From NCBI GenBank assembly GCA_020747015.1, contig JAGTJM010000047.1, positions 62,001-126,000 of the forward strand: 64,000 nucleotides of DNA. Direction: 5' to 3'. Of the stretch, positions 32,196-45,495 are shown one piece after another. Numbering within the stretch: position 1 is the stretch's first letter; every line of letters begins with the position of its first letter. The translations under genes were made by a program, and so were the position numbers. The notes under the pieces were generated by a model. That model was not told the DNA's origin and searched no databases. It saw nothing but the letters and a program-made list of their open reading frames with translations. The stretch is from Pyrenochaeta sp. MPI-SDFR-AT-0127. Taxonomy: Eukaryota > Ascomycota > Dothideomycetes > Pleosporales > Cucurbitariaceae.

Positions 32196-33720
32196 ATGAG
32201 ACCTCTGCGATTGCTAGTCCCATCCATGATATTGGTCTCGGTTGGACTCGCACAAGATCCTGGATTGTCCTCGGCGATTGCAACGTTTCCCAAATGCGCG
32301 GTATGATCTTGTCGAAGGCCCAAGCCCAGTATCATAGCTTAACTAAATTTGATAGCTATCGTGCCTTCTCACCTCAATACAGGGTTCGCCATGCGAACTT
32401 TCGAACCAGACGTGCATATGTACCAATGTTGAACTACAAGGCAGCATCGAACATTGTGTGCGACAATCCTGCACTATCAGGGAAAGCCTGAGTGAGTAGC
32501 AGGTAATCATCATTCGGAACTTTGGCTGATCAGTTTGCGCCTAGCTGCGAAGAATGCTACTCAACCAATCTGCAACATTCCTACGCGGTACAAAGGCAGA
32601 ACCACTCGTGTTTGCGGCCTAGCTTTCTCTATTATTTGCCCCTTAATTGTCTCTGTACGGCTTTTATACAAGGCGATGTTGTCAACTACAAATCTAGGCC
32701 TAGACGATTGGACCATCCTACTATTACTATGCGTGAGCATACCTTCTATGGTCATCATCGACAAATTCGCGATACCGTATGGAGCTGGGATGGACGTTTG
32801 GACGGTGCCTTTTGATCATATCACCAACTTCGTCCGCTGGTTATATGTGCTTGGAATCCTCTACCTCCTCCAAATCGCCCTCTTGAAACTTAGCATACTC
32901 TTTTTCTTACTGAGAATATTTCCTCGACGAATGACCACACGAGTCCTCAAGGCTACCATCGTATTCACCATGCTCTATGGTGCAGCTTTCGTCATTGCTG
33001 GCATCTTCCAATGTCAACCTGTTAGCTTCTATTGGACGTCCTGGGATAAGAACCCAACTATCCGGGGGAAATGCATGAACATCAACGCTTTAAACTGGAG
33101 CAACGCCGCAATTGGCATTGTGCTGGATGTTTGGATGCTAGCTATTCCGCTATATGAAGTTTTTCACTTGAAACTATCGTTGCAGAAAAAGATCAGTGTG
33201 AGCCTGATGTTCTTCGTTGGTACATTGTAGGTATTGCAGCTACAAGGTATTCCGCACAATCGTCTGATCAGATTCTAGTGTTACAGTAATATCATGCGTC
33301 CGTCTACAGTCTCTGGTTACCTTTGCCGCTTCGTCGAATCCGACCTGGAACCAAGCCGACGTCATCACCTGGTCACTTATCGAGATCGGCGTAGGCATTA
33401 TATGCGCCTGCATGCCCGCTCTTCGCGTCATCCTCAACCGCATGTTCCCTAAGCTTCTTAGCCTAACCATGAACAGGAGTCAGCCATATTATGCGAACCG
33501 CTCCGATCGCACTCACAACAGTGGAGGAGGTGCAAGCAAGCTAGGCAATGGGCTGAATAGGCAACAGAATACAAACCCTGAGGATCGTGTCATCAAAGTT
33601 TCGAAGTCTTTCGAAGTGCACCACAACGATGATGATGAGGCGCAGCTGTTACAGCTAGCTGAGCTGACATCAAAACCAGACAAAGCGCAAATCAAGAACA
33701 CGACTGAACAAAGCCTGTAG
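32196..33720 (+). CDS. CFEM-domain seven-transmembrane receptor (Pth11-like)
   Basis: Four exons (32196-32300, 32356-32491, 32545-33226, 33279-33720) close in frame to 454 aa. Residues 1-20 (MRPLRLLVPSMILVSVGLAQ) are a signal peptide. A CFEM domain follows with exactly eight cysteines at 34, 38, 48, 55, 57, 69, 74 and 90, in the CFEM spacing (x3, x9, x6, x1, x11, x4, x15). Then come seven hydrophobic helices of the fungal rhodopsin-like/Pth11 type (for example GLDDWTILLLLCVSIPS, LYLLQIALLKLSILFFLLRI, VLDVWMLAIPLYEV, MFFVGTFVTVISCVRLQSL). The hydrophilic C-tail has a run of Asp/Glu. Members of this group sense surface or host cues upstream of G proteins in plant pathogens; the ligand is unknown. 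The usual CFEM Asp three residues before the fourth Cys is Asn52 here. Introns have GT-AG ends and each splice rebuilds a conserved motif. Confidence 0.9.
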
Positions 33721-34639
33721 ACATCGAATATAATTCATTACTATAATTAACCGTAGCGGTCATTTTATTGGATCTGAAATCGACTTTGAGGAGCAAGTGT
33801 GAAAGAAGAGCGGTGCTGCTACTTGCATCATCCTTTCCACATGCTAAACGTAATTAACCCTAGTCGTATGCATCGCTAACTATTTCCCCTTCTACATGCT
33901 AGTCATTTCGCTCCTGGGTATCATCAGCAAGTGACTCAGAAGTACAGTGGAAAGCTAGCCATATCCACGGAATGCGGACGCAAAACCCTTGACCGAATTC
34001 GGCATTGACTATTTGGTGCTTTGGTGCGGTGTAGTAGCTGGGCAAATTTTCTTCGGAGCAGAACGCGAGATTTTCTGGCATGATAGCATACAAACCAGCA
34101 CACATCGGAGCATTTAAATTTAAAGTATCTTGAATGCGGACTCACATGTTAATGTTTAGGAGACTATTGCAAACAAGAGGCTCAATATCAGCGGCTCTTT
34201 CTTCCCCTGGTACTAGTCGAACATTGCCTTCGGAGTAGATTGCTTACTTTGACCTCCGTCGCCAAGAGAACTCAGCAGAACATAATCGTTCTTTCAGTCA
34301 GCAGAGGGCTAGAATGTAGAGTTCTGAGGAAAGAGTCTAAGGGCAAGAGCACGGAGGTTCATTGTACCACTAGGAAATGTGGTAAACCAGTGACGAGAGG
34401 CTTTTCTCGACTGGGAATCCTTGGAAGGGTCATTCGAGAAGCTTCGGTTGTATTCCAACCATCGTCAAAGTCTGCCTGGCCATCTATCATCCAACGAAAT
34501 AAAAACAATAGATTGATGCGTGCTCATGCCTTTCAGTCTTGTCTATCAAAAAGGAGTAGATATAACACTACTAATAGTATTCAAATGAGAGGCGGGGCCT
34601 AAAAAGCATGTTCTCCTGTTAAAGAATGCAAAAAGAAAT
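33721..34639. other. Intergenic region
   Basis: About 0.9 kb. A 120-codon frame at 34240-34602 (plus) has no start context or domain and is not called. The last bases (34629-34639) are the T-rich terminator of the minus-strand tRNA. Confidence 0.4.
34629..34639 (-). terminator. Pol III terminator of tRNA-Met
   Basis: On the minus strand the tRNA 3' end is followed within a few bases by TTTCTTTTT, the T-run expected for RNA polymerase III termination. Confidence 0.6.
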
Positions 34640-34745
34640 TGCTCCCTGCCAGACTCGAACTGGCGGCCTTGGGATTACTCTAGGCGAAGCTAGATCATAT
34701 TTGGAGATATGAGACCCACGTGATAACCAACTACACCAAGGAAGC
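34640..34745 (-). tRNA. tRNA-Met (CAT, elongator type) with intron
   Basis: The minus strand folds as a tRNA. The 7-bp acceptor stem pairs GCTTCCT with AGGGAGC and is followed by discriminator A. The D-arm is GTGTAGTTGGTTATCAC. The anticodon arm is TGGGT-CTCATAA-TCCCA, with anticodon CAT at about 34711-34709, and the T-arm is GCCAGTTCGAGTCTGGC. The U31-U39 mismatch is a known trait of elongator tRNA-Met, and the sequence does not look like an initiator. A 32-nt intron (about 34676-34707) sits one base 3' of the anticodon, the canonical place, and contains ATATGAT, which can pair with the anticodon. The mature tRNA would be 74 nt before CCA addition. Confidence 0.88.
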
Positions 34746-35087
34746 TTGTATTATTCGATAGAAAAAAGGCAATAAAAAATTATAATATACCACATATCCA
34801 AGTAAACAAATTTGTACAAGCGAGCTGCTAGCTTCGTCTAGCCTCGTGCTATTGAAACAACCGAATGCACATCGGGACAGAGACTCAGCCTCGCGTTTGG
34901 TTCATAATTCTCTTCGTGCCGTGCTAATGGAGCTAGCAGGGTTGTTGCCGAAACGGCGAAGATACCCACCAGTGGCCCGGTTGCTGATATAAACTAGCGC
35001 CAGGCATAAAGTTAGACTAGCTCCTCCATTCTACCCAGCCTTCAAAATCCCTTTTCAGTGTTGACAGGACTACCCTCACGTGATAAA
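34746..35087. promoter_or_regulatory. Promoter region of ABC transporter
   Basis: About 340 bp between the tRNA and the transporter ATG. It is A+T-rich next to the tRNA and C/T-rich near the ATG. A GATATAAAC element (about 34986-34994) lies about 100 bp upstream of the start and could act as a TATA box. Confidence 0.4.
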
Positions 35088-38000
35088 ATGGCCTCGTCAA
35101 TTTGCCGGGCCACTAGCGACAGGTCTTTTGGTCCCAGAGTGGATCCCTCTTGTCGCGCCTTTGACTTCACACTCTTTTTTGAGGATATCTTTTGCGCAGG
35201 TTTTCCGCCTGTTGTGCTTTTAGTCCTGTTGCCTTTCCGCATTACGGTTCTGACAAAATCGCCTGTATTGTGCTCAGTGAGATCAAAATTGCTATTTGGA
35301 AAGCTAGTGGGGCCCCGCAGAGCCAAGGCTCGACCGTGCCACAATTGACAGTTGCATAGGGGGCTTTGAGTGCCATTTTCGTAACACAAGTGGTTTTCCT
35401 GGCATTGAGATCACAAAACACCACTGTCCAAACAAATGCATCTTTGGCCACAGACATACTGGCAATCGCTGGAATTGCTGGTGTTGGATGGCTTTCGTAT
35501 ATGGGACACCAGCGCTCACTTCGCCCCTCTACTCTGATCAGCCTCTACCTTTCGGCATTGGTTATTCTCAGTCTTCCGAGGATTCGAACGCTATGGCTTA
35601 TAAGGAGCACCAAGGGAGCTGCAGCTGCAATGACTGTAACGTTGGTGTTGACAGCGGTAGCGCTTTTGCTCGAGTCCATCGAGAAGAAATCAAGCGTGGT
35701 AGAGGAGAAGAGATTCGGTGCACCAGAAGAATATAGCGGATTTTGGACCCGGACTGCATTTGTGTGGCTAGCAGCCACCTTTCGCGCTGGCTATACCAAA
35801 GTCTTAGTCCCGGACGACTTGCCTATCCTTGATACTCGTCTTCAAAGTGATGTGTTGCGACAAAATCTTATGAGTACTTGGGCAAAATGCATGTATCTCG
35901 TCACAAGAACGCAGTGACCGCCTCACTAACCTCCCATGTATAGATGACCATCGCATACCACATAGCCTCCTGAAAGCATGTTTCCATACCAATTTGTTCT
36001 CTTTTCTTTCTGCTATTCCGCCACGGCTGTGCCGGTCCGTCTTCTACTTTACACAGCCGCTCTTAATCAATGCGACAATCTCATACGTGGGGAACGCATC
36101 GGCGGACAGCAATTTCGGCATAGCGCTGATCGGGGCATGGGTTCTAGTGTTTTGCGGTATTGCAGTATAAGCTTGCTCACGTTTGATTCAACCATAAAAG
36201 TTTTCTAACCTTTGTGCAGTGCTCAACCGCATTATCCACTTATCAGGTGACGCGGTTCGTCACAAGGGTCAAAGGAGGACTCATCGGACTCATCTACCAA
36301 GAGTCAATAAAGGCAAGGACAGTGGACCTCGGAGAAACCACTGCTATAGCCCTAATGGGGACGGACGTTGAGCGTATTGGCTTTAATTTTATGCAAATCC
36401 ATGAAGCATGGGCCTCTGTCATCGAAATTGGTGTGGCAATCTGGCTCTTGGAACAGCAAGTCTTCTTAGCCTGCCTGGCACCGGTGATTGTCATTATTGG
36501 TAAGTCAATCAGTCTCGGATACTCGCTCTTTGTTGGCTAACAGAGGCATCAAGTTTCCATTGGTATCAATGTGCCAGTGTCTAATGCTGCGAAAAAGGCA
36601 CAAGTAGCTTGGATCGAAAAGGTTCAAGAGCGGCTTCGAGTGACCTCTAGCATTATAGACGACATGAAAGCAGTGAAGATGCTCGGACTTTCCACTTTGA
36701 TGTCTGACCTAATTCAAAACCTGCGACTTGTCGAAATACAAACCTCCGAGGCTTACCGCAAGTTGCTCGTCTGGAACGTCTTGCTCTGTACGATGGCAAC
36801 CTTGTTTTTGGTTTTGTTTTATTGACTCTTTACAGCGGAATGTCCTCAAAACATATCACCACTCGCCACCTTTGCCGTTAACGTAGTCATTGCACTTTAT
36901 TGGAAGAACGGATCGCTTCTAACAGCGCAAGCGTTTACCTCTATCGCCTTGATTAATCTCCTTACGAATCCAGTCATCCAGCTTATTCAGCTCATGCCCC
37001 AATTGCTACAATGTGTCGGCAGTTTCGAGCGGATCCAAGGGTACTGCCACCATGCCAATTCTGTTATCGAGTGGAACCAGCCTAGTAGAACAAGCAATCA
37101 TGCTGGACCATACATTAGTCTTCAACCACTGGCAAGAGTAGTGCCAGCTGGCTGCGAAAATGATCGAAAGCACGTTATCATACTGGAAAACAATAGTTTC
37201 ACATGGGAGAAGTCAAAACCACCCTTTCTCAAGGACATCGACTTGATTATACCAAATGGAAGCACTACTGTCGTTGTGGGAGCTGTCAGTAGTGGTAAAA
37301 GTATGCTTCTAGAAAGCATTTTGGGCGAAACAATATGCAGCCTCGGCCAAACGCTGAACTATACTACTTCTATCGCATACTGCGCTCAGCAACCATGGCT
37401 AGAAAATGGCACAATTCAGAGCAATATCATAGGTGTATTACAATATGACTCGAAATGGTATAACGTAGTCACTTCAGCATGTGGACTGGGCGCGGATCTG
37501 CGGGCTTTTGAACGAGGCGACCAGACCGTCGTTGGTAGCAAGGGTTTTAGTATTAGCGGCGGGCAAAAACAAAGAATTGTGAGTAAGAGATCTTGAAGGA
37601 ACCTTCAGAACGGATTGACTCGTAACTATTTCTTACAGTCTATCGCACGCGCCGTATATTCACGCAAGGATATATTTATTCTTGATGACGTCTTTAGTGG
37701 CATGGATGCTCATACCGTAGAATTTATCTCACAACAACTCCTGACAAATGATGGTCTACTCCGCAAGCGTGGCGCAACAGTCATCTTGGCAACCCACAAT
37801 CGTAAGCTTTTCGGGCAACATCAATGTTTCTCTCTCCCCTGCTTACAACTTACAGATAAACTTATGAGTTTCGCTGATACAATTGTCACTCTTGAAAACG
37901 GCCGGATAGCCCAGACCGGAAGTCCGCAAGCGCTGTTAGCTTGTGAAGGATGTATTTCGAAACCTGGACTTGATTTACGACACCAAGATGCTGCAAATAA

Positions 38001-40308
38001 GAATGTTGAAGACACTGAAATCTCCAGGGAAGAGAGCACTGTCGCTGAGCCCGTCGCCTTGGCGCAACACCCTATCGATGAAACCATCAGTGCGCCGGAC
38101 ACTTCGCGTCAGAATGGCGACTGGTCGATTTATAATTACTACTTTTCCAGTTCAGGATATACGATCTTCATCATATTTCTTGTTAGCATGGCCGCCTGGA
38201 TATTTTGTACTGAATTCCCAAGTAAGTGCAACAAATTCATTCAATCTAGAGGAAGCTAATGTATTCAAACTTACAGCAATATGGCTTAAATGGTGGTCAG
38301 AAGCCAATGAAACCGATTCAAACAAGGACTTAGGGATGTATATGGGCCTGTACACCTTCTTCAGTCTCTTTGGTGTACTAGCTATTGCCATTTCGTGCTG
38401 GTAATTTTGTCACCTTTTGCAGCTTCACATGACTTATAGCAATTAGGATCGGTATTGTCAACATGATATCTAAGTCAGCCATCAGTCTTCACTCTGATTT
38501 GCTCATTAGCACTTTGAGGTATAATATTCGACTGCGATAGGTATCAAAGATGTGCTGAGTGAACAATAGGGCGCCGCTGCGGTTCTTCACCACCACGGAT
38601 ACGGGTAGTTTAACAAACAGATTTAGGTAAGCCTTGATATCATTACTCGTTGTGCATAACCTTAGGTTAGACTGGATAGCAGAGCCGCCTAGATAGCTCG
38701 AAGTCTAAGGGCGAGAGTCGCCTGTGTAAATTACCATATGTTGAAGAATCATGTCACTAACGCCCATCCAACGAACAGCCAAGATATGGAACTCATCGAT
38801 ATGAGTCTGCCATTAATCATGATTAATTACATATCAAGTCAGTGACATGTTATGTTTTACCTTGAATTGGTGCCTATAATTAACGATGAATCTAGCTAGC
38901 TTTTCGGCCATAGCAAAGGCAATCATTCTGATTGTGTTTTCTCAATATCTAGCCACCATGGTACCGTTCGTTGTAGCGCTTCTATACTTTTTGCAATCAT
39001 TCTACTTGCGAACCTCACGACAGGTCCGCCTTCTCGAGATCGAGGCGAAGGCCCCGCTATACACACACTTTATCGAGTCTGTCGCTGGCGCAACTACTAT
39101 TCGCGCCTTTGGTTGGCAGTCGCAATATCAAGAACGCAATTCCAAACTCATCGATCAATCACAACGGCCAGCCTATCTACAACATTGCATCCAAAGTTGG
39201 CTTGGTTTTGTGTTGGATACGCTTACAACCGTCATTGCGGCTGTATTAGTAGCTGTAGTCGTAACATGGAGGGAGAAGTTCAGCACCGGTAATGTTGGCG
39301 TCTCGCTAGTCATGGTCATGACATTCAGCTCTGTTCTTATGAGGATGATCAAGACGTGGACTATGATGGAGTCTAGCATTGGCGCCGTAGCGCGTGTGAA
39401 GCGATTCGTTGCCAACACCGAGTCAGAAGAGAAAGGCAACTTCCAGTCTGAGGTACCACTAGACTGGCCAAAACAAGGTAAGGTCCAATTCGAGAGTCTA
39501 GTAGCGGCTCACTCTCCCGGAGCGGAGCCGGTGATCAAGGGTGTTTCATTCACCATCAGGCCATCGGAGCATGTTGCCTTTTGTGGACGCTCAGGTTGTG
39601 GCAAGACGGTTCGTACAAATTGTTTTACACTTATAGGAAATAGGGGAGCTAATATCATTCGTAGTCTACTATACTAGCACTACTACAGATGATCGAGACA
39701 CGAGAAGGCCATATCACTGTTGACGGTATCGATGTTTCCACCGTGCCATATACTGATGTTCGTTCTCGTTTCAATGTGGTGCCTCAGGATCCACTACTGA
39801 TGCCCGGAACAATCCGGTTCAATATTGATCCTTTCGGGAAAGCCTTAGATAAAGAAATTATTCAAGCCCTGGAACGTGTCCGGCTTTGGAAAGTTATATC
39901 AGAGTACGGCGGCTTGGGTAAAGAGATGGACACGACTACGTGGTCCACGGGTCAGAAACAACTCTTGTGCCTCGCACGGGCGATGATAAGGAACAGCAAG
40001 TTATTGATACTCGACGAGGCTGCCAGCAGGTATGCCATAAAAACCATAAGTAAATATTGAAGGTTCTCAAAGGCTAACATAATAACAGCGTCGATAACGA
40101 CACGGAAGCAATCATGCAGGATATTATTGACACGACCTTCAAAGACTGCACTGTCCTTGCAGTCATGCATCGTCTCACAAATATCACTCAATACGATAAG
40201 GTTGCATTGCTTGATGACGGCCACCTGATGGAATTTGATACGCCACAGACATTGCTGAGCCAAGACTCAAGGTTTGCCAGGCTGTATCAAAGCAGTGGTA
40301 CACCGTAA
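35088..40308 (+). CDS. ABC transporter, subfamily C (MRP-type), 15 exons
   Basis: Exons 35088-35306, 35360-35888, 35944-36164, 36220-36499, 36554-36787, 36836-37578, 37639-37801, 37856-38221, 38277-38400, 38447-38518, 38570-38626, 38779-38837, 38896-39608, 39665-40029 and 40089-40308 close in frame to 1454 aa, a full-length ABCC size. Order: N-terminal helical extension (from DRSFGPRVDPSCRAFDF), TMD1, NBD1 (Walker A GAVSSGKS at about 643, signature SISGGQKQR, Walker B IFILDDVFSG), linker, TMD2 (APLRFFTTTDTGSLTNRF), NBD2 (Walker A GRSGCGKT at about 1253, signature WSTGQKQL, Walker B LLILDEAASS). Such pumps export conjugates, toxicants or secondary metabolites across the plasma or vacuolar membrane; the substrate is unknown. 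The exon 2 donor is GC-type (T|GCATGT). Intron 11 (38627-38778) is long at 152 nt. An in-frame TGA at 36824-36826 lies inside intron 5 and does not break the gene. Confidence 0.88.
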
Positions 40309-41509
40309 ACTCTTTGTATTCAACAACACTTCTTCATAATCTATGAAACACTGAATGGGGTTATTCTCCTTATAGAAGATATCAAAGACTGGATACAACA
40401 GCTGTGATTCCCTTAATAAAACACATAAGCCTGACATACGCCTATTCACCATGCGCGTTTCAGTAGGGCTAGTTTTGGAAGCTACTTCTACCGTGTGTGC
40501 GTGCACTCCTCATTAGGGGCCTTTTGAGTTAGCCAGGAGAATACATATTTTGGTTCATTGCACCGTGCTTTGCTGGGTTGAATTGTCGCACTAATCATGT
40601 AATGTCCCAGTATGACGGATGAGATGTGGCTTATATTCACCCAATAGCATCATGCAGAATATGCCGTGGATGCAAAGCATTTGATTGAATTTGGGCAGCA
40701 TCCCCAAGAGGTGGTGGGGAAAATGCGCTGATTTGCAGTCAATGTTCCTTGGCGCTAATGAAGGATCCTTACCTTCGCCCCCTCGTGCACCTTTCGCGTT
40801 CAGCTTGGCCCCATATACCCATGCCTTTATCTCGTATCTGGGTTTTCGTTGTCGTACAAATTTTTTTTCAGCTTTGTAGGTGATGTTACACGCCAGTCTA
40901 TATTGACGTACATGCCCTGGCTTGACAATTTACGCTGCACGCATCAAGTCAGGAGCTGCACAACGTCTTTATGTAATACCTTGAATGGTTCTCGCTGAAT
41001 TTAGTAGCTAAATCTGAGTACTAAAAACTCAAACAGAGCTCCAACTCAGGAGCGTAAACATTGTGGCCATTTAGGTCATTGGGATCCAACGCTACGTGAA
41101 TACTTTTAAAGCTTGATAAACGAAAGCATGAGCTAATTGTCAGTCTATGCCCTTTCACTGAAGCGTGCAGAATTTGGGCTACTATTCCAGTCTAGCATGT
41201 AGCATGATACCGAGTATGGCAACGCTACTCAACAGCTTTCGAAGCCCACTGAATTGTATTGGCAATTATTAGTACAACAACGGGAGCCTACTGTGCTATC
41301 TTTCAAGCAGCGTTACCCAGTTACAGGCCTTCTCGGGGTCGCACAAGAACACTCCAATTAACGAAACTAGATCAGCAATAAATTGAACTTTGATTTTGTA
41401 CTTTTATCTTTATCCGCAATGTGTACAACAATCATACGTTATGATCAATGTAGATCTGAGCCTTCGTGCATGCACATCCATCTACATAGCCATTCTACAA
41501 TTTGATTCT
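40309..41509. other. Intergenic region between convergent genes
   Basis: About 1.2 kb between the 3' ends of the ABC transporter (plus) and the glucoamylase (minus). It is A+T-leaning, with only short frames. No repeat or RNA gene is recognised. Confidence 0.45.
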
Positions 41510-43332
<1,823 letters not shown>

Positions 43333-45495
43333 CGTTGGCTGCTATCGTAGAGATGAAAGACTGGAGTGAAGAACATTGCTTCGAGGATCTTGAGCAATAT
43401 TTATCTTCGATCATCTTGGTGACGGGTTCGCGGGTCTCAATACGACCCTCCCTGCATATTCTCCACCTCCAGTAAACATCGCCAGGTACCAGCAGTCGAG
43501 GAGTGGACACCATTGTAGCGTCATGCTACCACGGACGTGGGAAGCGACTTGATAGTCATGATGTGCGTCGAGCGGTCCGACGTCGAACGAATAGACGATT
43601 GCGCCAACTGAGCCTCATTTAGAGCATTCATTAGCGCGTCTGGCTCTGGCGAATAGTAATGCGGAGGTAGAAAGGAGACCACGAGCATGTGAAGACAAGG
43701 AAAGTTAAATGAGACGTCTTCCCCGGATTTAGCCCCTGCCAATCATCTCACGTGGATGGCGGGGTTCACGGGGCCTTCCTGTTTTGCACTAGCTCCCGCG
43801 CCTAACCACTCGTTCATCCAGCGCATCAGCGTCATCGGTCTCACACACCACACACCATGCCAGCTGAAGATACATCTCCATAGTGCACGGCTTGTACAGC
43901 TTCAAGACTACACGCGCACCGACAGTGGTGCAATGAGAACGTCAATCTTGAAATGAAGAGACGGCCCGGTACATCGTTTGCATGCTTCCTTGGAGTACTT
44001 GACAAGGTAAATCTTGATTCACTTGCATATACGGGCAAATTAATGATTGAACGTGTATACTCAAAAGTTCAAATAGGACGAGAACTCGGGCCGGTGGTCG
44101 TATTTCGGCACAGTACGCAATCTCATGTTTCGACCCGCGTTCTCGGAACAGCCTTCTGTCACGGGCTTTGTAGAATATGAGCAATGGTCTGTACCAGCTA
44201 CAATATAATTATCATGACAGAGTACTAGTCTTGCCGATTTCGCTGAAGCTTGGATAGGCAGTATATTGCAAATGGAAACGGCCCTCCTCGTGCTTGTCGT
44301 ATACATTCTGGCCAAAATAGTATTCGACGCCATCACATAGCCTGGCTTCGGAATTGCGGCTTTGAGAAAAGCTCTTCTTCTTCACCTTTCCGATCTGCTA
44401 CGCTACTGCTGTAGCACAGAACGCCTTTCCCCGCGCTGTCAGCATCATGTGCTCCCAGCTCCTCCAGTACTTGGGGTTGGCGTAATATCGCAGCCTTCCT
44501 GCGAGTATCTCAACATATAGAATGACAATTCTCCTTTGTTTCAACATGTTTGATGTTTAGAACGCGAAATGGCTCACTTATCAGCTCAGGATCAAAGGCG
44601 CATGGAACACCCAGAAGGAGTGATAGCGAACATCTTTATTTTGCAGATAATTGCTTAGTTCAAGCGACACTGCATTATATCAACCAATGTAAGCTGAAGC
44701 CTAAAGCACTAGTACTACTCTTAGCCCTTTAAGCATACTACATTTGCCAGACAGCAGATTCCAGTAGGCTGTACTCACAAGTGCATGTGGTTGCTTGTTT
44801 GTTAGTGCCAATGCTTGCAAGGCTCATCTAGTTATCCTTGTGCATAATATTACCTTCTCTGCTTACCACCAGCCACCTCAGCCTTGTTACACGTCCAGCG
44901 TTCTGGTCAGACCCCAAAATCCGAAGCGATAGACTCTATCCATCCAGATGCCCTAATTTTCTACACACCTTTGTCTCCTAGAATGGCTAAGATTTACAGA
45001 AAGAACAGTGTCTTATGGAGAAATGTAGCGTATTTTTGTCGTAGAAAACCTATGTAAACTGGCCACAGCCCAAGCAAGGCGCAGCAGCGACAGGGTTCCT
45101 TGGTGCAGTTTCACCCCACTAAGCCGCCATGTCTGCAATACAGGGCCTCAAACTTTCAAATCTGGTGGCGGTGCACATTATAACCATAGTACCAGATCTT
45201 TTAATGGAGATTGGCGTATAAAAGGAACACGAGTTCCTTTTTCATGTTAGGCCACCCAGTTTGCCAAGAAGGCGAACGATTTCCAGGTAAGGATGTAATA
45301 GGCCAGGTGTCCTTGGCGTTGGCACAATATCAGCGCCAAAGGATATGACAGAACGTCAGCTTGAGAATTATAAACTGTCATTCTGTATTCCATTTTCCAT
45401 ATTTTATTCAGCCTTGCACCACATGAGTCTTGTAATCTGTCTACCAAGTGCGAAGCCAACTCTTACGAACACTTGCTCATTGCACACGTCCTGCG
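43333..45495. other. Intergenic region, nothing recognised
   Basis: About 2.2 kb between the glucoamylase start (minus) and the HET-gene start (plus), so divergent promoters lie at its two ends. Short frames (43521-43742, 43756-43956, 43942-44184) have no motif. 44.3-45.4 kb is A+T-leaning. Nothing repetitive is seen by eye. Confidence 0.45.

Noticed and set aside
32141..32491. 116-codon frame resembling an endonuclease-like GDCN motif
   Set aside because: It is a wrong-frame reading of exons 1-2 of the CFEM receptor, whose spliced form has a signal peptide and eight correctly spaced cysteines.
36824..36826. In-frame TGA in the ABC transporter, possible nonsense mutation
   Set aside because: It lies within a good intron (36788-36835, GTACGA donor, TTTACAG acceptor) whose removal gives NVLLSECPQNISPLATF, matching the family.
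45448..45495. Upstream start of the HET protein
   Set aside because: The codon at 45448 is GTG. The first ATG in frame is 45496.
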